Assembly: GCA_902766915.1 (NCBI GenBank)
Contig: CACXFN010000044.1
Coordinates: 1 to 5,420, forward strand
Reading direction: 5' to 3'
Length of the DNA stretch: 5,420 nt
Source of the DNA: an uncultured Eubacteriales bacterium
Lineage (GTDB): Bacteria; Bacillota; Clostridia; Peptostreptococcales; Anaerovoracaceae
Under the pieces are notes generated by a model, which was not told the origin of the DNA, ran no database searches, and saw only the letters and a program-made list of their open reading frames with translations. How positions within the stretch are numbered: the stretch's first letter is position 1; each line of letters opens with the position of its first letter. This document shows, piece after piece, positions 1-5,398 of this stretch. The translations under genes and the position numbers were made by a program.

Positions 1-3
1 AAT

Positions 4-78
4 TGGCTCCGAGGGTGGGGCTCGAACCCACAGCCTACCGGTTAACAGCCGGTTGCTCCACCATTGAGCTACCTCGGA
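4..78 (-). tRNA. tRNA-Asn, anticodon GTT
   Basis: Read on the minus strand this 75-nt sequence folds as a full cloverleaf. The acceptor arm TCCGAGG pairs with CCTCGGA, followed by discriminator G and an encoded CCA (plus positions 4-6). The D stem is GCTC/GAGC. The anticodon stem ACCGG/CCGGT encloses the loop CTGTTAA, which puts anticodon GTT at plus positions 44-46. The variable loop is 5 nt, and the T stem GTGGG/CCCAC encloses TTCGAGC. It decodes AAC and AAU as asparagine. The gene is divergent from the protein genes and has its own promoter upstream. No terminator or further tRNA is visible because the window ends 3 nt beyond the CCA, so it could be a single gene or the first of a tRNA cluster. 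Confidence 0.97.
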
Positions 79-90
79 ATACCTTATAAA

Positions 91-103
91 CCGCAATTTG
101 CGG
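91..103 (-). repeat. Palindrome in the tRNA-Asn leader
   Basis: The sequence CCGCAATTTGCGG is a perfect inverted repeat: six bases each side of one central base. It lies between the predicted tRNA start site and the mature 5' end. In RNA it could form a 4-bp CCGC/GCGG stem with a 5-nt loop, next to the RNase P cleavage position. In DNA it could be a small operator. Neither role is shown by sequence. Confidence 0.45.
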
Positions 104-111
104 CAAGAAAC

Positions 112-141
112 ATTATACAAGAGCTAGATGCACTTTGTCAA
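112..141 (-). promoter_or_regulatory. Sigma-A type promoter of tRNA-Asn
   Basis: On the minus strand there is a perfect -35 box TTGACA (plus 136-141), an 18-nt spacer and a perfect -10 box TATAAT (plus 112-117). Transcription would start near plus position 105, about 27 nt upstream of the mature tRNA 5' end. Consensus hexamers are usual for stable RNA promoters. The spacer is 1 nt longer than the 17-nt optimum. Confidence 0.9.
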
Positions 142-169
142 CCAAAAATATAAAAAAACTATGTGGCCG

Positions 170-213
170 GCAGACGCCCAGCAGACACCCGGCCGTGCCC
201 CAGCCTGTGCCCG
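170..213. repeat. GC-rich 11-nt degenerate tandem array
   Basis: Four consecutive 11-nt units can be lined up without gaps: GCAGACGCCCA (170-180), GCAGACACCCG (181-191), GCCGTGCCCCA (192-202) and GCCTGTGCCCG (203-213). The first two differ at 2 of 11 positions; the others keep the leading GC and the CCC block. A small inverted repeat GGCAG/CTGCC with a 6-nt loop follows at 216-231. The block is far richer in GC than the AT-rich sequence on either side. It lies in the divergent region between the tRNA promoter and the response regulator promoter. No known element matches, and its function is unknown. Confidence 0.65.
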
Positions 214-239
214 GCGGCAGCATCGACTGCCAAACGTTA

Positions 240-269
240 AACTCCGGATTCACCCTTAACTCAAGATTC
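240..269. repeat. Direct repeat pair upstream of response regulator promoter
   Basis: AACTCCGGATTC (240-251) and AACTCAAGATTC (258-269) match at 10 of 12 positions and start 18 nt apart. The second copy ends 4 nt before the predicted -35 box of the response regulator gene. OmpR-family regulators commonly bind tandem direct repeats just upstream of a promoter, so this is a candidate site for autoregulation. That role is inference; the repeats could equally belong to the repeat-rich character of this gap. Confidence 0.4.
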
Positions 270-273
270 CATG

Positions 274-302
274 TTTACCAAGTATGGGGATTGTGGTATA
301 TT
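274..302 (+). promoter_or_regulatory. Extended -10 promoter of the response regulator gene
   Basis: A -35 box TTTACC (274-279, 4 of 6 consensus positions) is followed by a 17-nt spacer and a -10 box TATATT (297-302, 5 of 6). TGG sits directly before the -10 box, giving the TGn extension. Transcription would start near 309, leaving a leader of about 35 nt before the start codon at 344. This also argues against the in-frame upstream start at 284, which would lie inside the promoter. Confidence 0.65.
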
Positions 303-330
303 ATTCGAAAAGCGCGAACGTAGCCGGGAA

Positions 331-337
331 AAGGGAG
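331..337 (+). promoter_or_regulatory. Ribosome binding site deciding the start at 344
   Basis: The purine-rich AAGGGAG is 6 nt before the ATG at 344. No comparable site precedes the alternative in-frame start at 284. The protein read from 344 also begins with the normal spacing to the receiver-domain beta-1 strand (NILVCDDD). Confidence 0.8.
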
Positions 338-343
338 ACAAAA

Positions 344-1057
344 ATGGACGGTAATGAAAAACTTAACATATTAGTTTGCGATGATGATAAAGAGATTGCA
401 GGGGCAGTTGAAATATATTTAAAGAACGAAGGATATAGTGTTTTCAAGGCTTTTGATGGAATAGAGGCCCTTAAAATAGTTGAGCAAGAGGATATTCACT
501 TAATCATTATGGATGTGATGATGCCGAAGATGGATGGAGTCCAGGCAACTATGCAAATACGAAAAGAGAGGAATATCCCCATCATAATGCTTTCTGCAAA
601 AAGCGAAGACTATGATAAGATAACCGGGTTAAACGTAGGGGCAGATGATTATATAACAAAGCCCTTCAATCCGTTGGAGCTTATAGCCCGGGTAAAGTCC
701 CAGCTCCGTCGCTTCACCAGTTTAGGTAGCATGGACCATCAAGATAGCGATAGCGTATATTCAAGTGGCGGTCTGATTGTTGACGATGCTGAAAAGACCG
801 TAACTGTTGACGGCGAACATGTGATGGTGACACCAACAGAGTTTGGGATATTAAAGCTCTTGACGCAGAATGCGGGAAAGGTTTTCTCCATAGACCAGAT
901 ATATGAAAACGTCTGGAATGAACCTGCATTTAATCCGGAAAACACTGTGGCGGTTCATATTAGAAGAATCAGAGAAAAAATTGAGATTAATCCTAAAAAC
1001 CCGAAATACCTCAAAGTGGTTTGGGGAATAGGCTATAAAGTTGAGAAACTGGATTAG
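344..1057 (+). CDS. OmpR-family response regulator (receiver plus winged helix)
   Basis: This 237-residue DNA-binding response regulator would be phosphorylated by a histidine kinase and then bind DNA to control transcription. The receiver domain covers about residues 7-124. It shows the acidic pocket D13-D15, phospho-acceptor D57 in IIMDVMMP, the conserved S84 in IIMLSAK, and K106 in ITKPF. A variable linker (about 125-140) leads to an OmpR/PhoB winged-helix domain (about 141-237), with the typical LTPTEF-like segment (VTPTEFGIL), recognition helix region NTVAVHIRRIREKIE, and C-terminal hairpin VVWGIGYKVEK. All catalytic residues are present and the length is normal. The start at 344 is chosen for its ribosome binding site and because a promoter lies just upstream. 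No kinase gene follows; the next gene is yhaM, 149 nt on, so it is an orphan within this window. The overall pattern recalls VanR-like clostridial regulators, but its targets cannot be told from sequence. Confidence 0.93.
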   Translation: MDGNEKLNILVCDDDKEIAGAVEIYLKNEGYSVFKAFDGIEALKIVEQEDIHLIIMDVMMPKMDGVQATMQIRKERNIPIIMLSAKSEDYDKITGLNVGADDYITKPFNPLELIARVKSQLRRFTSLGSMDHQDSDSVYSSGGLIVDDAEKTVTVDGEHVMVTPTEFGILKLLTQNAGKVFSIDQIYENVWNEPAFNPENTVAVHIRRIREKIEINPKNPKYLKVVWGIGYKVEKLD

Positions 1058-1082
1058 CCGGAAAAAAGGTAATGCGATACCA

Positions 1083-1192
1083 ATCAATCAAATCGATCGG
1101 ATCAAAAAACCGGATCAAGATAATCGATCAAAATAATATGATCAAGATAATCGACCAAAACAATTCAATCAAGAAAATACAATCAAGATAAC
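1083..1192 (+). repeat. 13/14-nt ATCAA tandem array in the yhaM leader
   Basis: Eight contiguous units begin at 1087, 1101, 1114, 1127, 1141, 1154, 1168 and 1182, each starting ATCAA (ACCAA at 1154). Units are 13 or 14 nt long (mean 13.6), with consensus near ATCAAGATAATCG. The 21-nt stretches 1113-1133 and 1140-1160 differ at one base only. An extra ATCAA at 1083 starts the array. It fills most of the gap between the regulator stop and yhaM and ends 3 nt before the yhaM ribosome binding site. The plus strand is A-rich and poor in G and T, so as RNA it should be largely unstructured. GATAAT hexamers inside the units resemble -10 boxes, but none has a matching -35 box at 17 nt. The role is unknown; I recognise no family. 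Confidence 0.8.
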
Positions 1193-1195
1193 AAT

Positions 1196-1199
1196 GGAG
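1196..1199 (+). promoter_or_regulatory. Ribosome binding site deciding the yhaM start
   Basis: GGAG lies 7 nt before the ATG at 1207 but only 1 nt before the in-frame GTG at 1201. The spacing makes ATG 1207 the start. Confidence 0.75.
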
Positions 1200-1206
1200 T
1201 GTGCAA

Positions 1207-2175
1207 ATGAGTAACCCAAAGGAAATATTTGTTGAAGATTTAAAGAGCGGTGCGGAAATCATCTCGTTTTTTATGGTTAAATCCGTATCGCTAAAAATAG
1301 ATTCCAGAAAAAGAGAATACGTGGATTTTAACCTGAGCGATAAAACAGGCGACGTGAACGCAAAGAAATGGGATATCGTTGAGGATGAAAAGTCAACGCT
1401 TTCAGATATCAAAGAGGGCGACATCATCAAGGTAAAAGCTCAGGTATCTGAGTGGAATGGTATGACTCAACTTAGGGTATTGAAAATTAGAAAGGCAACG
1501 CCGCAGGATGGGCTTGATCAAAACGACTTTGTGAAATCCGCTCCGGAACCTTCGGATGAAATGTATGATTACATCATGAATGTGGCTAATTCTATCGGTG
1601 ATTCGGATTTCAGAAATGTTTCTGTGACACTGCTCCAAAGGAACATAGAAAAACTCATGTATTATCCTGCTGCGGCAAAGAACCATCATGCGGAATACGG
1701 CGGCTTGCTTTGGCATATGAAAAGAATGCTCATGAGCGGAGAGGCTCTTTGCGGTGTATATGAATTCTTGAACAAGGATTTGGTTCTAACAGGTGTCATT
1801 ATCCATGACATGGAGAAACTAAATGAAATAGATGCAAAGGAAAATGGAATGGCAACCGGTTATTCTGCTGTGGGACAGCTTCTTGGTCATCTAATTCAAG
1901 GAGCCGCATCAATGCAGGAACTCTGCAAAGAACTTGGTGTATCCGAAGAAAAAACCATGATGCTTCAGCACATGATTATCTCTCACCACTATGAGCCTGA
2001 CTTCGGAAGTCCTAAAAAGCCAATGTTCCCTGAAGCCGAAATCCTTCACTATCTGGATATCATGGACGCTCGCATGTTTGACATGGAGGAGGCAGTTCAA
2101 GGGCTTGAACCGGGTTCTTTCTCGGATCGCATGTGGACCCTGGATAATCGCAGGGTGTATAAGCCGTCATTTTGA
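1207..2175 (+). CDS. yhaM: YhaM-family 3'-5' exonuclease (OB fold plus HD domain)
   Basis: This 322-residue protein is close to the length of Bacillus YhaM. The family is a metal-dependent 3'-5' exonuclease that trims RNA and single-stranded DNA in the cytoplasm. An N-terminal OB-fold nucleic-acid-binding domain covers about residues 10-98 (segments FFMVKSVSLK, YVDFNLSDKTGDVNAKKWD, EGDIIKVKAQV). The HD phosphohydrolase domain covers about 155-300. Visible metal-ligand candidates are H170 (NHHAEYGGLLWHM), the H200-D201 doublet (VIIHDMEKL), H228 (LLGHLI), H255 and H260 (QHMIISHHYEPDFGSP), and D284/D287 (YLDIMDARM). These blocks occur in family order and nothing essential is missing. Start is ATG 1207 by its ribosome binding site. 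It lies between a regulator and recD2 in the same direction; co-transcription is plausible, but both flanking gaps are about 150 nt and repeat-filled. A stem-loop follows the stop by 9 nt. Confidence 0.92.
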   Translation: MSNPKEIFVEDLKSGAEIISFFMVKSVSLKIDSRKREYVDFNLSDKTGDVNAKKWDIVEDEKSTLSDIKEGDIIKVKAQVSEWNGMTQLRVLKIRKATPQDGLDQNDFVKSAPEPSDEMYDYIMNVANSIGDSDFRNVSVTLLQRNIEKLMYYPAAAKNHHAEYGGLLWHMKRMLMSGEALCGVYEFLNKDLVLTGVIIHDMEKLNEIDAKENGMATGYSAVGQLLGHLIQGAASMQELCKELGVSEEKTMMLQHMIISHHYEPDFGSPKKPMFPEAEILHYLDIMDARMFDMEEAVQGLEPGSFSDRMWTLDNRRVYKPSF

Positions 2176-2184
2176 TATCGGGTA

Positions 2185-2220
2185 ATCGGCGTGCCAGGCA
2201 ATTAGCCCTGTCGCGCTGAT
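2185..2220 (+). other. Stem-loop after yhaM, lacking a U-tract
   Basis: A 36-nt inverted repeat begins 9 nt after the yhaM stop. The outer stem ATCGGCGTG (2185-2193) pairs with CGCGCTGAT (2212-2220) over 9 bp, including two G-U pairs. One C/U mismatch follows, then CAGG/CCTG, one bulged C, a closing C-G pair and the loop AATTA. The bases after it (AAGATATTG) contain no run of T, so it is not a standard rho-independent terminator in this direction. The opposite strand has no T-run either. It may protect or define an mRNA 3' end or set differential expression between yhaM and recD2; this is inference. Confidence 0.6.
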
Positions 2221-2234
2221 AAGATATTGTTAAC

Positions 2235-2317
2235 CTTGCAACTAATTACTTGCAACCAAGCGCTTAACCAAACAACCCAAACGATGGTATCTAAACAAAC
2301 AAAACACTTGTAACTAA
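2235..2317 (+). repeat. 14-nt CTTGCAACYAA repeat array upstream of recD2
   Basis: CTTGCAACTAA (2235-2245) and CTTGCAACCAA (2249-2259) are 14 nt apart and differ at one base. A shortened form CTTAACCAA begins exactly 14 nt later at 2263, and a fourth copy CTTGTAACTAA sits at 2307-2317. The stretch between (2273-2306) is C/A-rich with further AAACAA and CTAAAC echoes but no clear register. The array ends 22 nt before the recD2 start. The plus strand is again A/C-rich and poor in G, as in the yhaM leader. No promoter with acceptable spacing is seen in this gap, and the only weak ribosome-binding candidate is GAAAG at 2324-2328. Confidence 0.6.
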
Positions 2318-2339
2318 ACATTAGAAAGATGCAATATAA

Positions 2340-4580
2340 ATGGAAGAAAGAATCGGCAGCATTGTCGAAATCATTTTCCGAAATGAAGAAAATGGCTACA
2401 CTGTAGCAGTAATGGAATCCGCCTCGAATAATGATGATTCAGAAGAAAGTAGGGGCGAATATTTCACTGTGGTAGGAAATCTGCCGCGGGTTTCCAAAGG
2501 ATCGCGTTTCAAACTCCTGGGCCAATTTAAGGACCATCCTAATTACGGTGAACAATTCAGTTTCACCGAATTTGAAGAGGTCATGCCCACGGGGAAGGAA
2601 GCGATTTTTGATTTTTTGTCCTCAGGAATCATCAAGGGCGTTGGCCCATCTACAGCCGCCAGCATTGTGGCCAAATTCGGAGAAGACACTATTCGCATCA
2701 TGGAGGAGGAACCCGGACGCCTCAGAGAAGTAAGTGGCATCGGGGAAAAGACCATGGCAAAGATAGCATCTTCTTTTGCTGAACATAGAGAATTTGCCCG
2801 GGTTTCCCTGGCTTTCCAGAATTATGGGATTTCAGCAACACAAGCAATAAAGCTATATAAAGCCTATGGGAGTTATGCAGTTGATTTAATAGAAGAAAAT
2901 CCATATAGGCTTGTGGAAGAGGTAACAGGATTCGGATTTATGAAGGCCGACAAGATTGCCGCCTTGATGGGGGTGCCGAAGGACAGTGAATTCAGAATCA
3001 AAAGTGGCATTAAATATACCTTAATGTGGTATGTGAACGATGGCAGTACATATCTTCCCAAGAATGAATTGGCTGAGAAAACGGCGGAACTTCTGGATAT
3101 AGATATTGAAAGTGTAAGAGATCAGATAATCGTCTTAGCCATGGAAGGAGAGATCAAAATTGATTCACTTGATGGAGAAGACGTTTGTTATCTCTTCCCC
3201 TTCTATCTGGCAGAAAGGGTTGTTACATTGAATCTGCAATCCCTTAGCAAGGCCACCCTCAAGCCTTTAACAACCGATGTGGATAATATGATTAGGCAGG
3301 CGGAATCTGAAAGCGGGATAAATCTTTCTGAGCAGCAGAAACGGGCAGTAATAAACTCAATTGCCAATGGAGTTTCAGTTATTACAGGTGGACCGGGAAC
3401 AGGGAAAACAACCATCATTGATGCAATAATGCGAATCTTCGATAGAAGCGGGTTTAAGACTGCTATTGCTGCGCCGACGGGTCGTGCCGCCAAAAGAATC
3501 ACTGAAACAAGCGGACGCTTTTCTCAAACCATCCATCGCTTGTTGGAATACTATTATGATGAGGAAAGGGACAATATGGAGTTCGGAAAGAACTCTGAGG
3601 ACACATTGGATTATGACGCCGTGCTGGTGGATGAGGCATCAATGATAGACTTGCTCCTAATGGAGGGGTTAACCAATGCCCTTAGGCCCGGAACTCGTCT
3701 GATTCTAATCGGAGACAGCGATCAGCTTCCGTCGGTTGGTGCGGGGAATGTCCTAAGGGATGTGATAGATAGCGATTATGTGGGTGTCACTAAACTTAAG
3801 GAAATTTTCCGTCAGGCAGAGGAAAGCATGATAGTAGTTAACGCCCACCGGATCAATAATGGTGAGTATCCAATATCAAATGTGAGGGACAAGGATTTCT
3901 TCTTTATGGAGAGAAGGAGTGAAGGCGAAATCCGCCAACTATTAATAGACCTTATAACAAAGAGGCTTCCGGACTATTATGAGATAGAGGATCCTCTAGG
4001 GGATATACAGGTCCTCACGCCTACCAGAAAGGGCGAATTGGGTACCATATCATTAAACGTTACCCTTCAGAAAATCCTTAATCCTCCAATGCCCTATAAA
4101 AGTGAAAAAAGGTATGGCGAAAGAATCTTTCGTCAAGGCGACAAGGTCATGCAGATTAAGAATAATTATTCTGCTGACTGGATTCGACGCAGAGACTTCT
4201 CCAAAGGACAAGGCATCTTTAATGGTGATGTGGGTTTCATAGAAAGAGTAGATGAGGATGCGGGAATAGTTGTAGTGGTATTCGATGAAGATCGAGTAGT
4301 TGAATACAACAATGCTATGCTTGAGGAATTGGAACTTGCTTATGCACTAACGGTTCATAAAAGTCAAGGTAGCGAATTCCCCATAGTCGTAATGCCAATT
4401 GCCTTCGTGCCGCCAATGCTTGCAACAAGAAATCTTCTCTACACTGCAGTAACAAGAGGTAAGAAAGCCGTGATTCTATGCGGCATAGAGCGATTTATGA
4501 AGGGGATGGTTGACAATAATAGGATTAAGGGAAGGTATTCAGGACTTAGAACTCGTCTGGCGGAATTATTGAACATATGA
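2340..4580 (+). CDS. recD2: RecD2 (RecD/TraA-type) ATP-dependent 5'-3' DNA helicase
   Basis: This 746-residue superfamily 1B helicase is of normal RecD2 length. It would unwind DNA 5'-3' in repair and recombination without RecBC partners. The N-terminal domain opens typically (RIGSIVEIIFRNEENGYTVAV). Helix-hairpin-helix DNA-binding motifs occupy about residues 95-210 (GIIKGVGPSTAASIV, VSGIGEKTMAKI, GFGFMKADKIAALMG). The motor has a Q-motif region (LSEQQKRAV, 329-337), Walker A GGPGTGKTT (350-358, K356), motif Ia APTGRAAKRI (378-387), Walker B VLVDEASM (428-435, D431-E432), motif III GDSDQLPSVGAGNVL (458-472), IFRQ (489-492), motif V TVHKSQGSEF (671-680) and motif VI YTAVTRGK (701-708, R706). 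All motifs are intact. An acidic, Ser/Asn-rich stretch at 26-39 seems longer than usual between two N-terminal strands. The start fits the family N-terminus, though its ribosome binding site is weak. The stop overlaps the comF start (ATGA). Confidence 0.96.
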   Translation: MEERIGSIVEIIFRNEENGYTVAVMESASNNDDSEESRGEYFTVVGNLPRVSKGSRFKLLGQFKDHPNYGEQFSFTEFEEVMPTGKEAIFDFLSSGIIKGVGPSTAASIVAKFGEDTIRIMEEEPGRLREVSGIGEKTMAKIASSFAEHREFARVSLAFQNYGISATQAIKLYKAYGSYAVDLIEENPYRLVEEVTGFGFMKADKIAALMGVPKDSEFRIKSGIKYTLMWYVNDGSTYLPKNELAEKTAELLDIDIESVRDQIIVLAMEGEIKIDSLDGEDVCYLFPFYLAERVVTLNLQSLSKATLKPLTTDVDNMIRQAESESGINLSEQQKRAVINSIANGVSVITGGPGTGKTTIIDAIMRIFDRSGFKTAIAAPTGRAAKRITETSGRFSQTIHRLLEYYYDEERDNMEFGKNSEDTLDYDAVLVDEASMIDLLLMEGLTNALRPGTRLILIGDSDQLPSVGAGNVLRDVIDSDYVGVTKLKEIFRQAEESMIVVNAHRINNGEYPISNVRDKDFFFMERRSEGEIRQLLIDLITKRLPDYYEIEDPLGDIQVLTPTRKGELGTISLNVTLQKILNPPMPYKSEKRYGERIFRQGDKVMQIKNNYSADWIRRRDFSKGQGIFNGDVGFIERVDEDAGIVVVVFDEDRVVEYNNAMLEELELAYALTVHKSQGSEFPIVVMPIAFVPPMLATRNLLYTAVTRGKKAVILCGIERFMKGMVDNNRIKGRYSGLRTRLAELLNI

Positions 4581-5398
4581 ATGGTTTAGTTAGAAATCTA
4601 ACTGAATATGCAAAGGACTTCATATTTCCCGATGGGATTTATTGCATTTGCTGTGGAAACATAATTGATCAGAGCAGGACATATAGTCTATGTGATCATT
4701 GTATGACCCATATTCATTGGAATTTAGACCCACCCAGAAAGGTTGTGGTTTCAAATGACAGCATAAAAATGATTAAATGCGCTGACTATGGAATATATGA
4801 ACGAAGCATAATATTCGCTCTTAAATACGATGCTCATACATATATATCCCGAATAATCGCCAAGATAATGAAGGACCGATTAATCAAGGAATTTGAAGGT
4901 GTCCAGCCGGGGCTGGATAAGGATCCTGCGTTCCGAGGACTATCCAATTGGCTCATCGTCCCGGTTCCCCTTCATAAAAGTCGTTTAGCTGAGAGAGGAT
5001 ATAATCACGCCGAACTTATAGCCAAGCACCTATCAAGGGAGATAAGGCTTCCAATGATGGATATGCTGGAGCGAAGAAAGGAGACGCGGCCTATGAAGGG
5101 CCTCGGACCTGCGGAAAGGGATGCAAATATTAGAGGTAGCATAAGAGTTAAACCGAGTTTCATGCGTTACTTCAAGGAGTATAACAGAAATGGCCCCTTG
5201 ATTGATGCGCCGGAAACGAATATACTAACTAATGTATCAAATAACGTATCAAAGAGCATATCAACCAATACAACAACTAACGTATTATTGATAGACGATT
5301 TCTATACTACGGGTAGTACAGCAAAGGAGTGCGCCAGAGCCCTTAGAAATGCAGGGATTCGTGGCGAAATCTGGATGCTGGCCTTCGCAGCACGTTAA
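4577..5398 (+). CDS. comF: ComF-family protein (zinc finger plus phosphoribosyltransferase fold)
   Basis: This 273-residue protein is of the ComF/ComFC family, needed in competent bacteria to bring transforming single-stranded DNA into the cytosol; many non-competent species also keep it. An N-terminal zinc finger is formed by C23-x2-C26 and C39-x2-C42. The conserved block IVPVPLHKSRLAERGYNHAELIAKHLS lies at 127-153, and RKETRPMKGLGPAERDANIRGS at 167-188. The PRPP-loop-like motif VLLIDDFYTTGST (236-248) and a C-terminal LAFAAR follow. Between NIRGSIRVK and VLLIDD lie 43 residues, where the family usually has roughly 10-15, so there is an insertion of about 30. It ends in an N/T/S-rich repeat (about 216-235) encoded by 12-nt DNA repeats. 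The ATG overlaps the recD2 stop by 4 nt, implying translational coupling. No comFA is visible upstream. Confidence 0.93.
   Translation: MNGLVRNLTEYAKDFIFPDGIYCICCGNIIDQSRTYSLCDHCMTHIHWNLDPPRKVVVSNDSIKMIKCADYGIYERSIIFALKYDAHTYISRIIAKIMKDRLIKEFEGVQPGLDKDPAFRGLSNWLIVPVPLHKSRLAERGYNHAELIAKHLSREIRLPMMDMLERRKETRPMKGLGPAERDANIRGSIRVKPSFMRYFKEYNRNGPLIDAPETNILTNVSNNVSKSISTNTTTNVLLIDDFYTTGSTAKECARALRNAGIRGEIWMLAFAAR
5224..5283 (+). repeat. In-frame 12-nt tandem repeats within comF
   Basis: Five contiguous 12-nt units: ACTAACTAATGT (5224), ATCAAATAACGT (5236), ATCAAAGAGCAT (5248), ATCAACCAATAC (5260) and AACAACTAACGT (5272). The 12-nt period keeps the reading frame and encodes tetrapeptides of the type NVSN, NVSK, SIST and NTTT. 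The array sits directly before the conserved VLLIDD motif, in the variable loop of the ComF fold. The ATCAA start of the three central units matches the array in the yhaM leader at 1083-1192. Confidence 0.7.

Noticed and set aside
135..323. A 62-residue plus-strand reading frame in the tRNA-regulator spacer, with a repeated hexapeptide TLNSGF/TLNSRF
   Set aside because: It would start with TTG inside the tRNA -35 box region, has no ribosome binding site, runs through the 11-nt array (not a multiple of three) and through the regulator promoter. The hexapeptide repeat is better read as the DNA repeat at 240-269.
284..343. A 20-residue N-terminal extension of the response regulator from ATG 284
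   Set aside because: The codon lies within the predicted promoter spacer and has no ribosome binding site, while ATG 344 has a good one and gives a normal receiver N-terminus.
1092..1116. GATCGG/CCGGATC considered as a terminator hairpin after the regulator gene
   Set aside because: The two arms are mostly direct rather than inverted repeats, pairing is short, and no T-run follows on the plus strand.
1119..1151. GATAAT hexamers in the array considered as yhaM promoter -10 boxes
   Set aside because: No -35-like sequence lies 16-18 nt upstream of either copy; the hexamers are part of the repeat unit.
1087..1192. The ATCAA array considered as a CRISPR array
   Set aside because: The units are 13/14 nt with no spacers, whereas CRISPR needs longer repeats separated by unique spacers. 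No cas gene is present.
851..1430. Minus-strand open frames overlapping the regulator and yhaM
   Set aside because: They lie opposite genes with complete conserved domains, have no recognisable protein features, and lack start signals.
2308..2340. TTGTAA with TATAAA considered as a recD2 promoter
   Set aside because: The spacer would be 21 nt and the -10 box would overlap the start codon of recD2.
3203..3502. A 99-residue minus-strand frame opposite the RecD2 Walker A region
   Set aside because: It is the antisense shadow of a conserved helicase segment and shows no family features of its own.
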